Shown: in pieces, positions 7,538 through 16,408 of the stretch
Layout of the letters: each line of letters opens with the position of its first letter
Numbering within the stretch: the stretch's first letter is position 1
Notes under the pieces: model-generated
The model's database searches: none
What the model was told of the DNA's origin: nothing
What the model saw: the letters and a program-made list of their open reading frames with translations, nothing else
Assembly: GCA_012728995.1 (NCBI GenBank)
Contig: JAAYEB010000065.1
Coordinates: forward strand, 1 to 37,711
DNA from: Fibrobacter sp.
GTDB taxonomy: Bacteria > Fibrobacterota > Chitinivibrionia > Chitinivibrionales > Chitinispirillaceae
Direction of reading: 5' to 3'
DNA length: 37,711 bases
Made by a program: the position numbers and the translations under genes

Positions 7538-8326
7538 TTATTCATTTTGAATCAATAAAAATTTTGACGGATCAATGTTTTTCTCATCTTTTAGTACTTC
7601 ATAATGAAGATGTGGAGCAGTTGATCTTCCAGTATTACCAACGAGAGCAATTGTTTGGCCTCGATTAACTCTTTCATGTTTTGAAATCAGAACCTGGGAA
7701 CAATGTCCATAACGTGTTGAATAACCATGTTCGTGTTTAATAGTTACAATTAATCCTAAATATTTATCAGTTTCAATTTCATCAATAATACCTGGAGCTG
7801 TTGCGCGAATAGGTGTTCCTCTTGATGCAGCAAAATCAACACCTTGATGACCATTAACAGAATCTGATGAAAATGTACGAGTAATCCACCCTTCAACAGG
7901 AGTTATATTAGGAATAGATACGATTTGCTCATTTAACAAGTCATTATTGGATTCAGTAATTTTAGAATTGCTTTTTGAATAGAGTATTTTTATTTCTGTA
8001 TCTATATCTTTTTTATCCTCATCAATAACTGCAAGATTTTCAATATATCTGCAGAATTTTTCAATGTTTTCAATTTTGTTTGAAAGAGAACATAATTGTG
8101 AATTTTCTAAAGCTAATTTTTCATTTTCAGATTTAATTACATGTAGAAGTTGTAATTTGGCAGCAATTTCACCTGATTTAAAAATCAAAATTAAAAGTCC
8201 TGCTATAAAGATAAAAAATAAAATAGAAATAGAAAAAATTATATATTTATGTATTCGTAATGTGAACGATTTTCCATTATTTTCGGGAAAAAACATGAGT
8301 GTAATTATTTTAGATTTTTTTTTCAT
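7538..8326 (-). CDS. M23 family metallopeptidase, membrane-anchored
   Basis: A 262-residue protein: cytoplasmic N-terminus, one transmembrane helix (about 28-50), a coiled-coil stretch (about 52-97) and a C-terminal LytM/M23 domain (about 145-255). The zinc-site motifs are complete: HQGVD with His160 and Asp164, and HLH with His239 and His241, plus His208 in YGHCS. It should therefore be an active peptidoglycan endopeptidase facing the periplasm. The start codon overlaps the parB stop by 4 bases (ATGA), indicating translational coupling, and a bactofilin gene follows. Bactofilin-M23 pairs are known cell-shape modules (for example in Helicobacter and Leptospira), which supports that role here. 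Confidence 0.9.
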   Translation of the reverse strand: MKKKSKIITLMFFPENNGKSFTLRIHKYIIFSISILFFIFIAGLLILIFKSGEIAAKLQLLHVIKSENEKLALENSQLCSLSNKIENIEKFCRYIENLAVIDEDKKDIDTEIKILYSKSNSKITESNNDLLNEQIVSIPNITPVEGWITRTFSSDSVNGHQGVDFAASRGTPIRATAPGIIDEIETDKYLGLIVTIKHEHGYSTRYGHCSQVLISKHERVNRGQTIALVGNTGRSTAPHLHYEVLKDEKNIDPSKFLLIQNE

Positions 8327-9198
8327 GCCAACAACAGGTCCACAATTCTTGTAAGGTCTGCTTGATTATAAAAGGATATTTCCAGTTTTCCTTTATCTTT
8401 AGATTGATTTTTAATTTCAACGGAAGTTCCAAATTTATAACGTAATTTATCCAAGACCTGTAATATATCTGGATCTTCAATTTCATTTTTTTTAGAAGAA
8501 TTAGTATTTTTATTCTTTTTAACTGAAATTTCCTGTGATTCTTTTTCGATATCCCGAACAGATAAATTATTATCAATAATTTTTTGAGCCAGTTTTAATT
8601 GTTCTTTTTCATTATTAATTGAAAGCAGTGCACGTGCATGGCCCATAGAGATTTTGTCTTTTCGAACAAACTCCTGGATTTTTTCAGGTAAATTTAATAA
8701 TCTCAAAGAATTCGTGATTGATGTCCTGCTTTTTCCAATCTGCTTTGAAAGTTGTTCATGAGTATAACTACACTCAAGAATAAGTTTTTGATATGCAACC
8801 GCTTTTTCTATTTCATTTAGTTGTTCACGTTGAATATTTTCAACAAGAGCAAGCTCAAGCATTTCCCGATCAGTAATATGGTTTTTAATTATACAGGGTA
8901 ATTTATTTTTCCCTAAAAACTTGAAGGCTCTAAATCTTCTTTCACCAGAAATAATCTCGAAAAAATTTTCTTTTTTTCTTACAACAACAGGCTGAAGAAG
9001 TCCTTGATTATCAATACTTTCTGCAAGTCCTTTGATTTCTTCATCATCAAAATCTGTTCTTGGCTGAAAGGGATTCGTTTTAACTGAATCTATATCAACA
9101 TAATGAATTTCCTCATTATTATCATTATTATCAAACTGGGTAGGAATTAGATTAGATAAACCTCGACCAAGAGCTTTGCGGGAATTTTGTTTATTCAT
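8323..9198 (-). CDS. parB: Chromosome partitioning protein ParB
   Basis: A 291-residue ParB/Spo0J. It starts with the basic KALGRGLSNLIPT typical of chromosomal ParBs. The CTP-binding core follows, with GERRFRA (85-91) and ENIQREQLN (120-128), then a helix-turn-helix (about 145-168, THEQLSKQIGKSRTSI) and a C-terminal dimerisation domain. It binds parS as a CTP-dependent sliding clamp. Two exact parS sites lie within 3.5 kb on the same strand series (10718-10733 and 12572-12587). It overlaps parA by 8 bases upstream and the M23 gene by 4 bases downstream. Confidence 0.96.
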   Translation of the reverse strand: MNKQNSRKALGRGLSNLIPTQFDNNDNNEEIHYVDIDSVKTNPFQPRTDFDDEEIKGLAESIDNQGLLQPVVVRKKENFFEIISGERRFRAFKFLGKNKLPCIIKNHITDREMLELALVENIQREQLNEIEKAVAYQKLILECSYTHEQLSKQIGKSRTSITNSLRLLNLPEKIQEFVRKDKISMGHARALLSINNEKEQLKLAQKIIDNNLSVRDIEKESQEISVKKNKNTNSSKKNEIEDPDILQVLDKLRYKFGTSVEIKNQSKDKGKLEISFYNQADLTRIVDLLLA

Positions 9199-9973
9199 TT
9201 TGCATAATTTCCTTAGCTAAATTGAGGTAATTTTCTGCTCCTGATGACATAATATCGTACAAAATGATAGGTTTTCCAAAAGAAGGAGATTCACTTAATT
9301 TTACATTTCTTGTAATAACCACATCGAAAACACGACCGGAAAAGCACGATCGAACATCATCTGCTACCTGTTTTGATAGATTTAATCTTCCATCGTACAT
9401 AGTCAACAATGCACCTTCAATAACAAGCTTTGAATTTAAATTTTTTTGAACAAGTCTGACAGTGTTTAATAATTCTGCCAATCCTTCTAGAGCATAATAT
9501 TCACATTGAATTGGAATCAAGACGGAATCCGCAGCAGTTAAGATATTAACTGTAAGAAGTCCTAAAGATGGAGGAGAATCAATAATAATATAGTCAAATT
9601 CCTCTCTCGCAGTTGCGAGTGCTTTTTCAAGTTTTTTTTCCCGAGCTATGACATTTACAAGCTCAATTTCGGCTCCAGCAAGATCAGGACTCGAGGGAAC
9701 TAAATACAGATAATCAATAGAATCACTTTTAATAATAATATCAGATAATTGAATTGATTTAGATTCAACTGTTCGTTCAGTTAAAACGTCATAGATTGAA
9801 TATTCAATATCATTTTTATCATAACCAAGCCCGGTAGTCGCATTGGATTGGGGATCCATATCCACAATTAATGTTTTTCTTTCTGCAGCAGAAAGACAAG
9901 AGGCCAGATTGATAGAAGTTGTTGTTTTACCAACTCCGCCTTTTTGATTACATACGGCTATGATTTTTGCCAC
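9191..9973 (-). CDS. parA: Chromosome partitioning ATPase ParA (Soj)
   Basis: A 260-residue deviant Walker ATPase. The P-loop KGGVGKTT (11-18) carries the signature lysine, DMDPQ lies near 38-42, and the Walker B region reads YIIIDSPPSLG at about 127-137. There is no N-terminal helix-turn-helix extension, so it is the chromosomal Soj-type ParA and not a plasmid type Ia protein. It binds DNA as an ATP dimer and drives movement of ParB-parS complexes. It lies 50 bases downstream of rsmG and overlaps parB, as in most bacterial origin regions. Confidence 0.96.
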   Translation of the reverse strand: MAKIIAVCNQKGGVGKTTTSINLASCLSAAERKTLIVDMDPQSNATTGLGYDKNDIEYSIYDVLTERTVESKSIQLSDIIIKSDSIDYLYLVPSSPDLAGAEIELVNVIAREKKLEKALATAREEFDYIIIDSPPSLGLLTVNILTAADSVLIPIQCEYYALEGLAELLNTVRLVQKNLNSKLVIEGALLTMYDGRLNLSKQVADDVRSCFSGRVFDVVITRNVKLSESPSFGKPIILYDIMSSGAENYLNLAKEIMQNE

Positions 9974-10023
9974 TAAAAATTTCCCCTAAGATTAATTGTA
10001 TAAAAGACGGTAAAGAAAATAAT

Positions 10024-10704
10024 TTATAAAAGTTCTAGGGACACTAAGTTTAAACCTGTTATTTGATTTCCCAAATCATATTCAGCAATTTCGCTGATTT
10101 TTACACCATCTTTTTCTTTATTGCTTGTTATAAGATCAAGTTCATTAGTAAATTGTTTTGTTTTAAATGTATACATATGGCCGTCTGATAAAAGAAATGG
10201 TTTGGCAAGTTGTGAAAATTTTTGAAGAGAACCTATTCCCCTGCTAATGACATAATTAAATTTATTTTCTGGTATTTCCATCTTTTCTACTTTGAAATTA
10301 AAAGTATTAATATTATCAAATTTTAGTACAGATATAACTTCTTTTAAGAATTTCATTTTTTTTCTGTTAGATTCTACCACAACAAAAGAAAGGTCTGGCC
10401 TGAATATTCTGATTGGAACAAAGGGAAACCCTCCACCTGAACCTATATCAAGCACTGTTGCATTTTTTTTAAAACCAAACAAAAGGAGGGGTTGCAGAGA
10501 ATCACAAAAATGACGAAGAAAGAGGTTATCAAATTCATTTTTTGGTATTAAATTGGAATAATCATTCCATTTAAGAATTAAACAGATATAGGTTAAAATC
10601 AATTCTCTTTGATCCATTTCAGGAGTTAAACCAAGACGTTCAAGCTCCTTTAATTCATAACATGATTTCGCTTTATCAAGATAAGATTCAAGTGAAGAGT
10701 TCAT
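10024..10704 (-). CDS. rsmG: 16S rRNA (G527-N7) methyltransferase RsmG
   Basis: A Rossmann-fold methyltransferase with the SAM loop LDIGSGGGFP and the flanking motifs RHFCDSLQPLL and VVESNRKKMKFLKEV. It methylates N7 of G527 in 16S rRNA. The frame opens 10 codons earlier at 10734 with MFHVKQWEV, but those codons are the parS site itself. The ATG at 10704 has GGGAAG close upstream and gives the more usual N-terminus, so I prefer it (226 residues). Either start overlaps the 3' end of mnmG, by 17 or 47 bases. Confidence 0.92.
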   Translation of the reverse strand: MNSSLESYLDKAKSCYELKELERLGLTPEMDQRELILTYICLILKWNDYSNLIPKNEFDNLFLRHFCDSLQPLLLFGFKKNATVLDIGSGGGFPFVPIRIFRPDLSFVVVESNRKKMKFLKEVISVLKFDNINTFNFKVEKMEIPENKFNYVISRGIGSLQKFSQLAKPFLLSDGHMYTFKTKQFTNELDLITSNKEKDGVKISEIAEYDLGNQITGLNLVSLELL

Positions 10705-12568
10705 AGTCACTTCCCATTGTTTCACGTGAAACATATTGATGATGATACTTTGATATATATAAAATAATTAAATTAATATCTGTTTGTGTTATCCCAGGTA
10801 TTCTCATCGCCTGTCCTAAATATATTGGTTTTATCTTATTTAATTTTTGTTTCGATTCGTTTGATAACCCATTTATGTTTTCATATTTAATTTCTTTTGG
10901 GATTCTTATATATTCACTTTTTTTATATTTATTTATTTCTAACTTCTGTTTTTCTATAAATCCTTCATATTTAATATCTGATTCAATGTTTATCATTAAT
11001 TCCTTATCATCTATATTAATATTCATTTTTTGCAATATATCTTCTATATTTATTTCAGGTCTTCTTATTAATTCAAATGCTGTAATTTTCTCATCTTTTA
11101 TCTTACCGTCATTTTCGCTATGTAATTTTATTTTTTTTGATTTTAGTATTTCTTTTATATTTTTCTTCTTTTCCCATTCTCTTTTTCTTTTTAAAAATAC
11201 TTTTTCATCTAAATAACCCAATTTATATGATATGGGCATTAATCTTTCATCGCTATTGTCTTGTCTTAATAAAATTCTCCATTCTGCCCTTGATGTAAAC
11301 ATTCTATATGGCTCATCAATACCTCTTGTAATTAAATCATCTATTAAAACTCCAATATATGAATTTTCTCTTCCTAAGATTATTTCTTCTTCCCCAATTA
11401 TTTTTTGTGCAGCATTTATACCTGCTATCAACCCTTGACATGCCGCCTCTTCATAACCAGATGTTCCATTTATTTGACCAGCAAAGAAAAGATTGTTTAT
11501 TATTTTTGATTCTAATGTTGATTTTAATTGAACCGGGAAAAAATAATCATATTCAATTCCATATCCAGGCCTTTGTATTTTTGCATTTTCAAGACCTTTT
11601 ATGCTTTTTACCATTTTTATTTGAGTATCAAATGGCAGTGATGTCGATAAGCCATTAAGGTAAAATTCATTATTTTCCAGATTTTCTGGTTCTAAAAATA
11701 ATGCATGCCCGTTTCTTTCTCCAAACCTTACTATTTTATCCTCAATAGATGGACAATACCTTGGACCTATACTTTTTATTTTGCCTGTATATAAAGGTGA
11801 TTTGTCTAAATTATCAAATATTATTTTATGTGTATTTTCATTTGTTTTACTTATCCAACATACAGCACTGTTTTTTATAGGAAAATCAGTTCTGTAAGAA
11901 AATCGCCAAGGATTTTTATCTCCCTCCTGCTTTTCCAATTTTTCAAAGTTTATTGTTCTTCCATCTATTCTTGGTGATGTTCCTGTTTTTAATACACCAC
12001 TTTTTATTCCTAATTCATTTATCGCTTCAGTAAGATTTTTTACAGCAGGCTCACCCATTCTCCCGGATGAATATGAGTATAAACCAATATGAATGATACC
12101 GTTTAAAAATGTTCCAGATGCAACAATAACAGCCTTTGTTTTTATTTTTTCTCCTGTTTCTAGTTCTACATGACTAATCGAATTGTTTTTTACTAAAATT
12201 CTTTTTACTATACTTTGTAGCAAGAACAAATTTTTATTATCTTCAAGCCTTTTTCTTGCTAATTTTCTATATTTCTCTTTATCTGCCTGAGCTCTATTCC
12301 CCCAAACTGCTGACCCTTTACTTAGATTTAGCATCTTAAAGTGAATCCCACAATTATCTATTAATTCACCCATCAAACCACCTAAGGCATCTATTTCTCT
12401 AACAATATTACCTTTAGCTATACCTCCAATTGATGGATTACAAGACATCTGCCCTATTAAATCCAGGTGATTTGTAATTAAAAGTATCTTTAAATTTTTT
12501 TTTGCAGCTATATATGCAGATTCTATTCCAGCATGTCCGCCGCCTATAACAACTATATCAAACTTCAT
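10688..12568 (-). CDS. mnmG: tRNA U34 carboxymethylaminomethyl synthase subunit MnmG
   Basis: A 626-residue protein of full family length. The N-terminal FAD-binding loop is GGGHAG (9-14), and PROSITE-type signatures follow: CNPSIGG, GNRAQADK, GTFLNG, TGTSPRIDGR and the C-terminal FAGQINGTSGYEEAACQGL. With MnmE it installs the carboxymethylaminomethyl group on wobble U34 of certain tRNAs. The ATG is preceded by a parS site that fills almost the whole 19-base gap to mnmE, and no Shine-Dalgarno is visible, so initiation probably depends on coupling to mnmE. Its last codons (VSRET) are themselves encoded by the second parS site. Confidence 0.96.
   Translation of the reverse strand: MKFDIVVIGGGHAGIESAYIAAKKNLKILLITNHLDLIGQMSCNPSIGGIAKGNIVREIDALGGLMGELIDNCGIHFKMLNLSKGSAVWGNRAQADKEKYRKLARKRLEDNKNLFLLQSIVKRILVKNNSISHVELETGEKIKTKAVIVASGTFLNGIIHIGLYSYSSGRMGEPAVKNLTEAINELGIKSGVLKTGTSPRIDGRTINFEKLEKQEGDKNPWRFSYRTDFPIKNSAVCWISKTNENTHKIIFDNLDKSPLYTGKIKSIGPRYCPSIEDKIVRFGERNGHALFLEPENLENNEFYLNGLSTSLPFDTQIKMVKSIKGLENAKIQRPGYGIEYDYFFPVQLKSTLESKIINNLFFAGQINGTSGYEEAACQGLIAGINAAQKIIGEEEIILGRENSYIGVLIDDLITRGIDEPYRMFTSRAEWRILLRQDNSDERLMPISYKLGYLDEKVFLKRKREWEKKKNIKEILKSKKIKLHSENDGKIKDEKITAFELIRRPEINIEDILQKMNINIDDKELMINIESDIKYEGFIEKQKLEINKYKKSEYIRIPKEIKYENINGLSNESKQKLNKIKPIYLGQAMRIPGITQTDINLIILYISKYHHQYVSRETMGSDYELFT
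10718..10733. promoter_or_regulatory. parS: parS centromere-like site 1
   Basis: An exact match to the conserved bacterial parS 16-mer TGTTTCACGTGAAACA. It lies inside coding sequence, where the 3' end of mnmG (VSRET frame) and the 5' extension of rsmG (MFHVKQ frame) overlap. It is the expected nucleation site for the ParB encoded nearby. Confidence 0.95.
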
Positions 12569-12571
12569 AAT

Positions 12572-12587
12572 TGTTTCACGTGAAACA
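12572..12587. promoter_or_regulatory. parS: parS centromere-like site 2
   Basis: A second exact TGTTTCACGTGAAACA, filling 16 of the 19 bases between the mnmE stop codon and the mnmG start codon. The site replaces the region where a ribosome binding site for mnmG would lie. It is 1,854 bases from site 1. Confidence 0.95.
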
Positions 12588-13946
12588 TTATTTTCCTATA
12601 CAAAATGTTTCAAAAACCTTATTATATATTTCTTCTTTATCTATCTTTCCTAAACATTCTTCAAAATACTCTATAATTTTATTTAAACTTATTGAAGCTA
12701 TTTCTTTTGTTTCCCAATGTTTTTTTACTTTTCCAATTTCGCTTTTTATTTCTCTTATTATTAAATCTTGTCTCTTTGTCTGAACTACGTCAGTAAATTC
12801 ATATTGTTCTAATATTTTCTCAATTTCTTCCTTTATTTTTTTTATTACTACATCTTCACTTTTTTCTTCCTTTAATGATATTTTTACGTATTCATTTTGT
12901 ATTTTTCCTATATCTGCTTCTTTTTCCTTTTCTTTTATTTCTTTATCTGATTTATTTATTACTACTATTTTTCTATTTATATTTATCAACTCTCTTCTTT
13001 CTTCATCAGACATTTTTTCATCAGCTGATGTAACCCATATTACAATATTTCCTTTTTCAATTTCTTTTTTTGTCCTTTTAATTCCTTCAATCTCTATTTC
13101 ATTATTTGTTTTTCTTATTCCTGCAGTATCGGTTATTTTTATCTGTTTTCCATAAAATATTACATTCTCTGATACAGTATCTCGTGTTGTTCCTTCATGT
13201 TTACTTGTTATCGATCTTTCAAATCCTAATATTTTATTAAATAATGTAGATTTTCCTGCATTTACGGGCCCTGCTATAATTATCTCTATTCCATCTTCAA
13301 TCCTTTGATTTCTTTCTCTTTTTTTTATTTCTTTATCTATTTCTCTTTCTATTTCTTCAAGATTTTTTAACTGTTCTTTTTCATTTTCTATTTCTATTTC
13401 TTCCCCAAATTCAATCTCTGTCTCTACCTCAGCAATTATTTTTATTATTTCATTTTTCCATTTTTCTATCACTTTTTTATGTTCACCGTTTATCTTTTTT
13501 AATGCATTTCTACTTTCTTTTTCATTTCTACTATTTATCAAACAATTGATTGCTTCTGCTTCTATTATATCAATTTTTTTATTTAAAAAAGCTCTCTTTG
13601 TAAATTCTCCTTTTTCTGCGCATCTTGCACCATTCTTTATTATCTCTTCTACTATTCTATTTATTGTGAATATTCCACCATGGCAAATTATTTCAACCAT
13701 TTCTTCACCTGTATATGATTTTGGTGCCAAATATTTTATTGTTGTTACTTTATCTATTTCTTCTCCTTTTTCATCTATTATTCCATATATTCCTAATATT
13801 CTCTCTTTTTCTTTTTCAAACTTTTCTTTTTCTTTTATCGATTTTTTTACAATTTGTTTTGCTTGTTTTCCTGATATTCTTATTACTGCTAAAGCACTCA
13901 CTCCTGGAGGTGTAGCTAATGCAACTATAGTCTCTCTTTCTTCCAT
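12588..13946 (-). CDS. mnmE: tRNA modification GTPase MnmE
   Basis: A 452-residue protein with the family layout: an N-terminal tetrahydrofolate-binding domain (1 to about 118), a helical domain, an inserted G domain (about 220-375) and the invariant C-terminal FCIGK with Cys449. G motifs are G1 GPVNAGKS (226-233), G2 GTTRDT, G3 DTAG (273-276) and G4 NKSD (331-334). G1 has Pro and Val where most homologues have Arg and Pro, but potassium-binding Asn229 is kept. It partners MnmG in U34 modification. By hand count about 67 Lys and 78 Glu make up nearly a third of the protein, far above ParA or GyrB in this window. The gap to yidC is 6 bases. Confidence 0.96.
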   Translation of the reverse strand: MEERETIVALATPPGVSALAVIRISGKQAKQIVKKSIKEKEKFEKEKERILGIYGIIDEKGEEIDKVTTIKYLAPKSYTGEEMVEIICHGGIFTINRIVEEIIKNGARCAEKGEFTKRAFLNKKIDIIEAEAINCLINSRNEKESRNALKKINGEHKKVIEKWKNEIIKIIAEVETEIEFGEEIEIENEKEQLKNLEEIEREIDKEIKKRERNQRIEDGIEIIIAGPVNAGKSTLFNKILGFERSITSKHEGTTRDTVSENVIFYGKQIKITDTAGIRKTNNEIEIEGIKRTKKEIEKGNIVIWVTSADEKMSDEERRELININRKIVVINKSDKEIKEKEKEADIGKIQNEYVKISLKEEKSEDVVIKKIKEEIEKILEQYEFTDVVQTKRQDLIIREIKSEIGKVKKHWETKEIASISLNKIIEYFEECLGKIDKEEIYNKVFETFCIGK

Positions 13947-13952
13947 TTTTCT

Positions 13953-15668
13953 CTACTTCTTTATTTCCTGTTTTTTTCCTGTTATATATTGCTGAAATAA
14001 CTGTATTGCACTTGATAATGTCCAATATAAAACCAAACCTGATGGAAAATTATTGAAAATAAATAATATAAAAACCGGCATTATGTATATCATTGCCTTT
14101 TGATTTGGATCTTTTATTGTCATTTTATTCTGTATAAACATCAACATCGCATTTATTATTGGTAATAATGCTATTTGTGACCCATATATAGGAATTCCCC
14201 CTGGTATTATACTTTTTAATGAAATTAAGACTTCTGGTTTTGATAAATCTTTTATCCAGGGTAAAAGTATTGTTTCGGCTCCTCTTAGTTCTATAGCTTT
14301 TCTTAATACCACAAACAATGCAATAAATATTGGCATTTGAAGAAACATTGGAAGACATCCTGGATTTAACGGATTTACACCCTCTTTTCTGTATATTTTC
14401 ATTATTTCTTCATTCATTTTTTGTGGATTATTTTTGTATTTACTCCTTATTTTATTTACTTTAGGTTGTATTTCCTTCATTTTGTTCATAGATTTTACAC
14501 TGCTTTGTGTCATTGGATATGTAACAATTCTTGAAATTATTGTTATTATCAATATTGCTACTCCATAATCTTTGACTATGCTTTTTAGCATAAGTAGCAA
14601 CCATAATACAAATTCTGCAATCCATGGAAACCATTTTTCCGACCAGAAAAAAATCTTTCCGAATCCCATGACAGGAAACAATACCTTTTCAAATCCCTCA
14701 TTATATTTTTTTAATTCTTCAAATTTTGTTGGCCCAACATAAAACCAGTATTTTTTATAATTTTCTTCTGCAACTGTCTTAAAACTTATATCATAATCAA
14801 TTTCTACAACTTTTTTTTCTTTTTCATTACCTGGTATCTTATATCCCGATATTCCCATATCTGCATCATTAATATTTTCAGATACTATGCTAACTAAAAA
14901 GTATTTTGATGTTATACCTATCCACTTATAAAACCCTGTTGTTTCTTCTTGTTTTTTATTTTTAAATTTTAAATGTTCTATGTTTTTTCCATTATAATAA
15001 TGTACTACTCTCTGTTCCTGTCTATTATCTTGTTTTTCACTTTCTACGATTCCACCTTCCCATCCTACATTAACAGATTTCCCTTTTATATTTTCGCTTT
15101 TTATTTCTAATCCTATTTTGTAACTATCTTCTTCAATTGTAAATATTTTTTCTACTATTTCCCCGTCTTTCTCGTATTTTAGTTTTATATCTTCTTTATT
15201 TTTTACTTTTATTTTTCTGTCCCCATCAATCCCATCATCAAATAACTTTTCGTTATATGATATTCCCCCTATATATAATTGTGCTCCACCTTTTTCCTGT
15301 TTTCTTATTATTTCTATATTTTCCTTTGTATCTTCATTTTGGTATTCTTTCATTTTTACTGATACTATTTTTCCACCCATTTCAGTTATTCCAATTGTCA
15401 TTTTTTTATTTTCTAACCATATAGTATCTACTTTTTTTTCATCATCTTCTTTTTTTATTTCTTCTGTTCCCTTAATTTCCTTATCATTTTTATATTCACT
15501 ATAGTTTTGTTCATTATCTTTTTTTGTTCTTTTCTCTTTTTTTATTTCCGGTTTTTTATACTCATTCTTCTTTATTTTTTCTGTATAAAATTTTTGATAT
15601 GTTTCACTTCCAAAAAATGATACAGTTATCATTATTAATAGTAGAGCAATTATGGTATTTTTATTCAT
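13953..15668 (-). CDS. yidC: Membrane protein insertase YidC
   Basis: A 571-residue insertase of the Gram-negative type: first transmembrane helix (about 6-22), a charged linker, a large periplasmic P1 domain (about 80-325) and the conserved five-helix core (about 350-565). Core landmarks are ISRIVTYPM with the groove arginine Arg380, KMKEIQPKVNKIRSKYK, NPLNPGCLPMFLQMPIF and FNNFPSGLVLYWTLS. It inserts and folds inner-membrane proteins with or without SecYEG. It sits 10 bases after yidD and 6 before mnmE. The P1 domain and linker are unusually rich in Lys, Glu and Ile, like neighbouring MnmE and RnpA. Confidence 0.96.
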   Translation of the reverse strand: MNKNTIIALLLIMITVSFFGSETYQKFYTEKIKKNEYKKPEIKKEKRTKKDNEQNYSEYKNDKEIKGTEEIKKEDDEKKVDTIWLENKKMTIGITEMGGKIVSVKMKEYQNEDTKENIEIIRKQEKGGAQLYIGGISYNEKLFDDGIDGDRKIKVKNKEDIKLKYEKDGEIVEKIFTIEEDSYKIGLEIKSENIKGKSVNVGWEGGIVESEKQDNRQEQRVVHYYNGKNIEHLKFKNKKQEETTGFYKWIGITSKYFLVSIVSENINDADMGISGYKIPGNEKEKKVVEIDYDISFKTVAEENYKKYWFYVGPTKFEELKKYNEGFEKVLFPVMGFGKIFFWSEKWFPWIAEFVLWLLLMLKSIVKDYGVAILIITIISRIVTYPMTQSSVKSMNKMKEIQPKVNKIRSKYKNNPQKMNEEIMKIYRKEGVNPLNPGCLPMFLQMPIFIALFVVLRKAIELRGAETILLPWIKDLSKPEVLISLKSIIPGGIPIYGSQIALLPIINAMLMFIQNKMTIKDPNQKAMIYIMPVFILFIFNNFPSGLVLYWTLSSAIQLFQQYITGKKQEIKK

Positions 15669-15678
15669 TTTTTACCTT

Positions 15679-15909
15679 TCATTTATTTGGATCATATCCA
15701 CCTTTTGAAAATGGATTACATCTTAGGATTCTCCATATTATTTTTATTATCGCTTTAAATAAGGAATATTTTTCAATAGCTTCTACTGCATATTCTGTAC
15801 ATGTTGGATTATACCTACAAGTTCCATCAGGTATCAGAAATAAATTCTTTATTATTCTGACAGTATTTTTGATTATTATTTTTATAATTTTTTTATTTTT
15901 CTCAGCCAT
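15679..15909 (-). CDS. yidD: Membrane protein insertion efficiency factor YidD
   Basis: A 76-residue protein with the full DUF37/YidD signature: [18 protein letters not shown] then [12 protein letters not shown]. It is a small membrane-associated protein with an amphipathic N-terminal helix that assists YidC-dependent insertion. The start at 15909 overlaps the 3' end of rnpA by 28 bases. No later Met gives a normal N-terminus, so the overlap appears real. The order rnpA-yidD-yidC is the widespread bacterial arrangement. Confidence 0.93.
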   Translation of the reverse strand: MAEKNKKIIKIIIKNTVRIIKNLFLIPDGTCRYNPTCTEYAVEAIEKYSLFKAIIKIIWRILRCNPFSKGGYDPNK

Positions 15910-16250
15910 ATTTTTATAAAGCTGGTATTTGATTCGTCTTTATTTTTAATTCCACTTTTTGGCAGGACGAGGATATCAAAGTATGGTGGGTAATAAATTC
16001 TGTTTTTTCTTATTATTTCTCTATAATATCGTTTTGTTCTATTTCTTATATACGCTTTTCCACACCTTTTCGTAATTATTACGGCAAATCTGTCTCTTTG
16101 TTTTTTATTCTCTTTATATATTATATTATAATTTGGGTAAACTATTTTTTTTCCGTTTTTAAAAATATCTTTTATTTCTTTTTTTTTCTTTATTCGTTCG
16201 TTTTTTTTTAATGTTTTTTTAAAAAAATTATTTTTCCCTATATCTTCCAT
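15882..16250 (-). CDS. rnpA: Ribonuclease P protein component
   Basis: A 122-residue basic protein with the RnpA signature: [28 protein letters not shown] contains the RNxxKRxxRE RNA-contact motif ([10 protein letters not shown] at about residues 69-78). It assists the RNase P RNA in 5' tRNA maturation. A lysine-rich N-terminal extension (about 1-25) is longer than usual. It begins 11 bases after rpmH and runs into yidD. The ATG has only a weak AAGACT upstream, so coupling to rpmH is likely. Confidence 0.92.
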   Translation of the reverse strand: MEDIGKNNFFKKTLKKNERIKKKKEIKDIFKNGKKIVYPNYNIIYKENKKQRDRFAVIITKRCGKAYIRNRTKRYYREIIRKNRIYYPPYFDILVLPKSGIKNKDESNTSFIKIWLRKIKKL

Positions 16251-16261
16251 ATAGAGTCTTT

Positions 16262-16408
16262 TTATATAGAATCAGATACTGTTAATCTTTTTCTACACTT
16301 ATTTCTTCTATTTTTTAAAACTTTTCTACCATTAGCACTTTGCATTCTTGTCCTGAATCCATGCTTATTTACTCTTTTTCTTTTTGATGGTTGAAATGTC
16401 CTTTTCAT
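16262..16408 (-). CDS. rpmH: Ribosomal protein L34
   Basis: A 48-residue protein read from the reverse strand. It opens [20 protein letters not shown] and continues [15 protein letters not shown], matching L34 throughout. It is a component of the large ribosomal subunit near the exit tunnel. A clear AAGGAG lies 7-8 bases before the ATG. It is the first gene of the minus-strand series and is divergent from dnaA. Confidence 0.96.
   Translation of the reverse strand: MKRTFQPSKRKRVNKHGFRTRMQSANGRKVLKNRRNKCRKRLTVSDSI

Noticed and set aside
12571-15919. Several long plus-strand frames (up to 149 residues) opposite mnmE, yidC and rnpA
   Set aside because: They are Phe/Leu/Ser/Ile-rich shadows created by the extreme purine bias of the true minus-strand genes.
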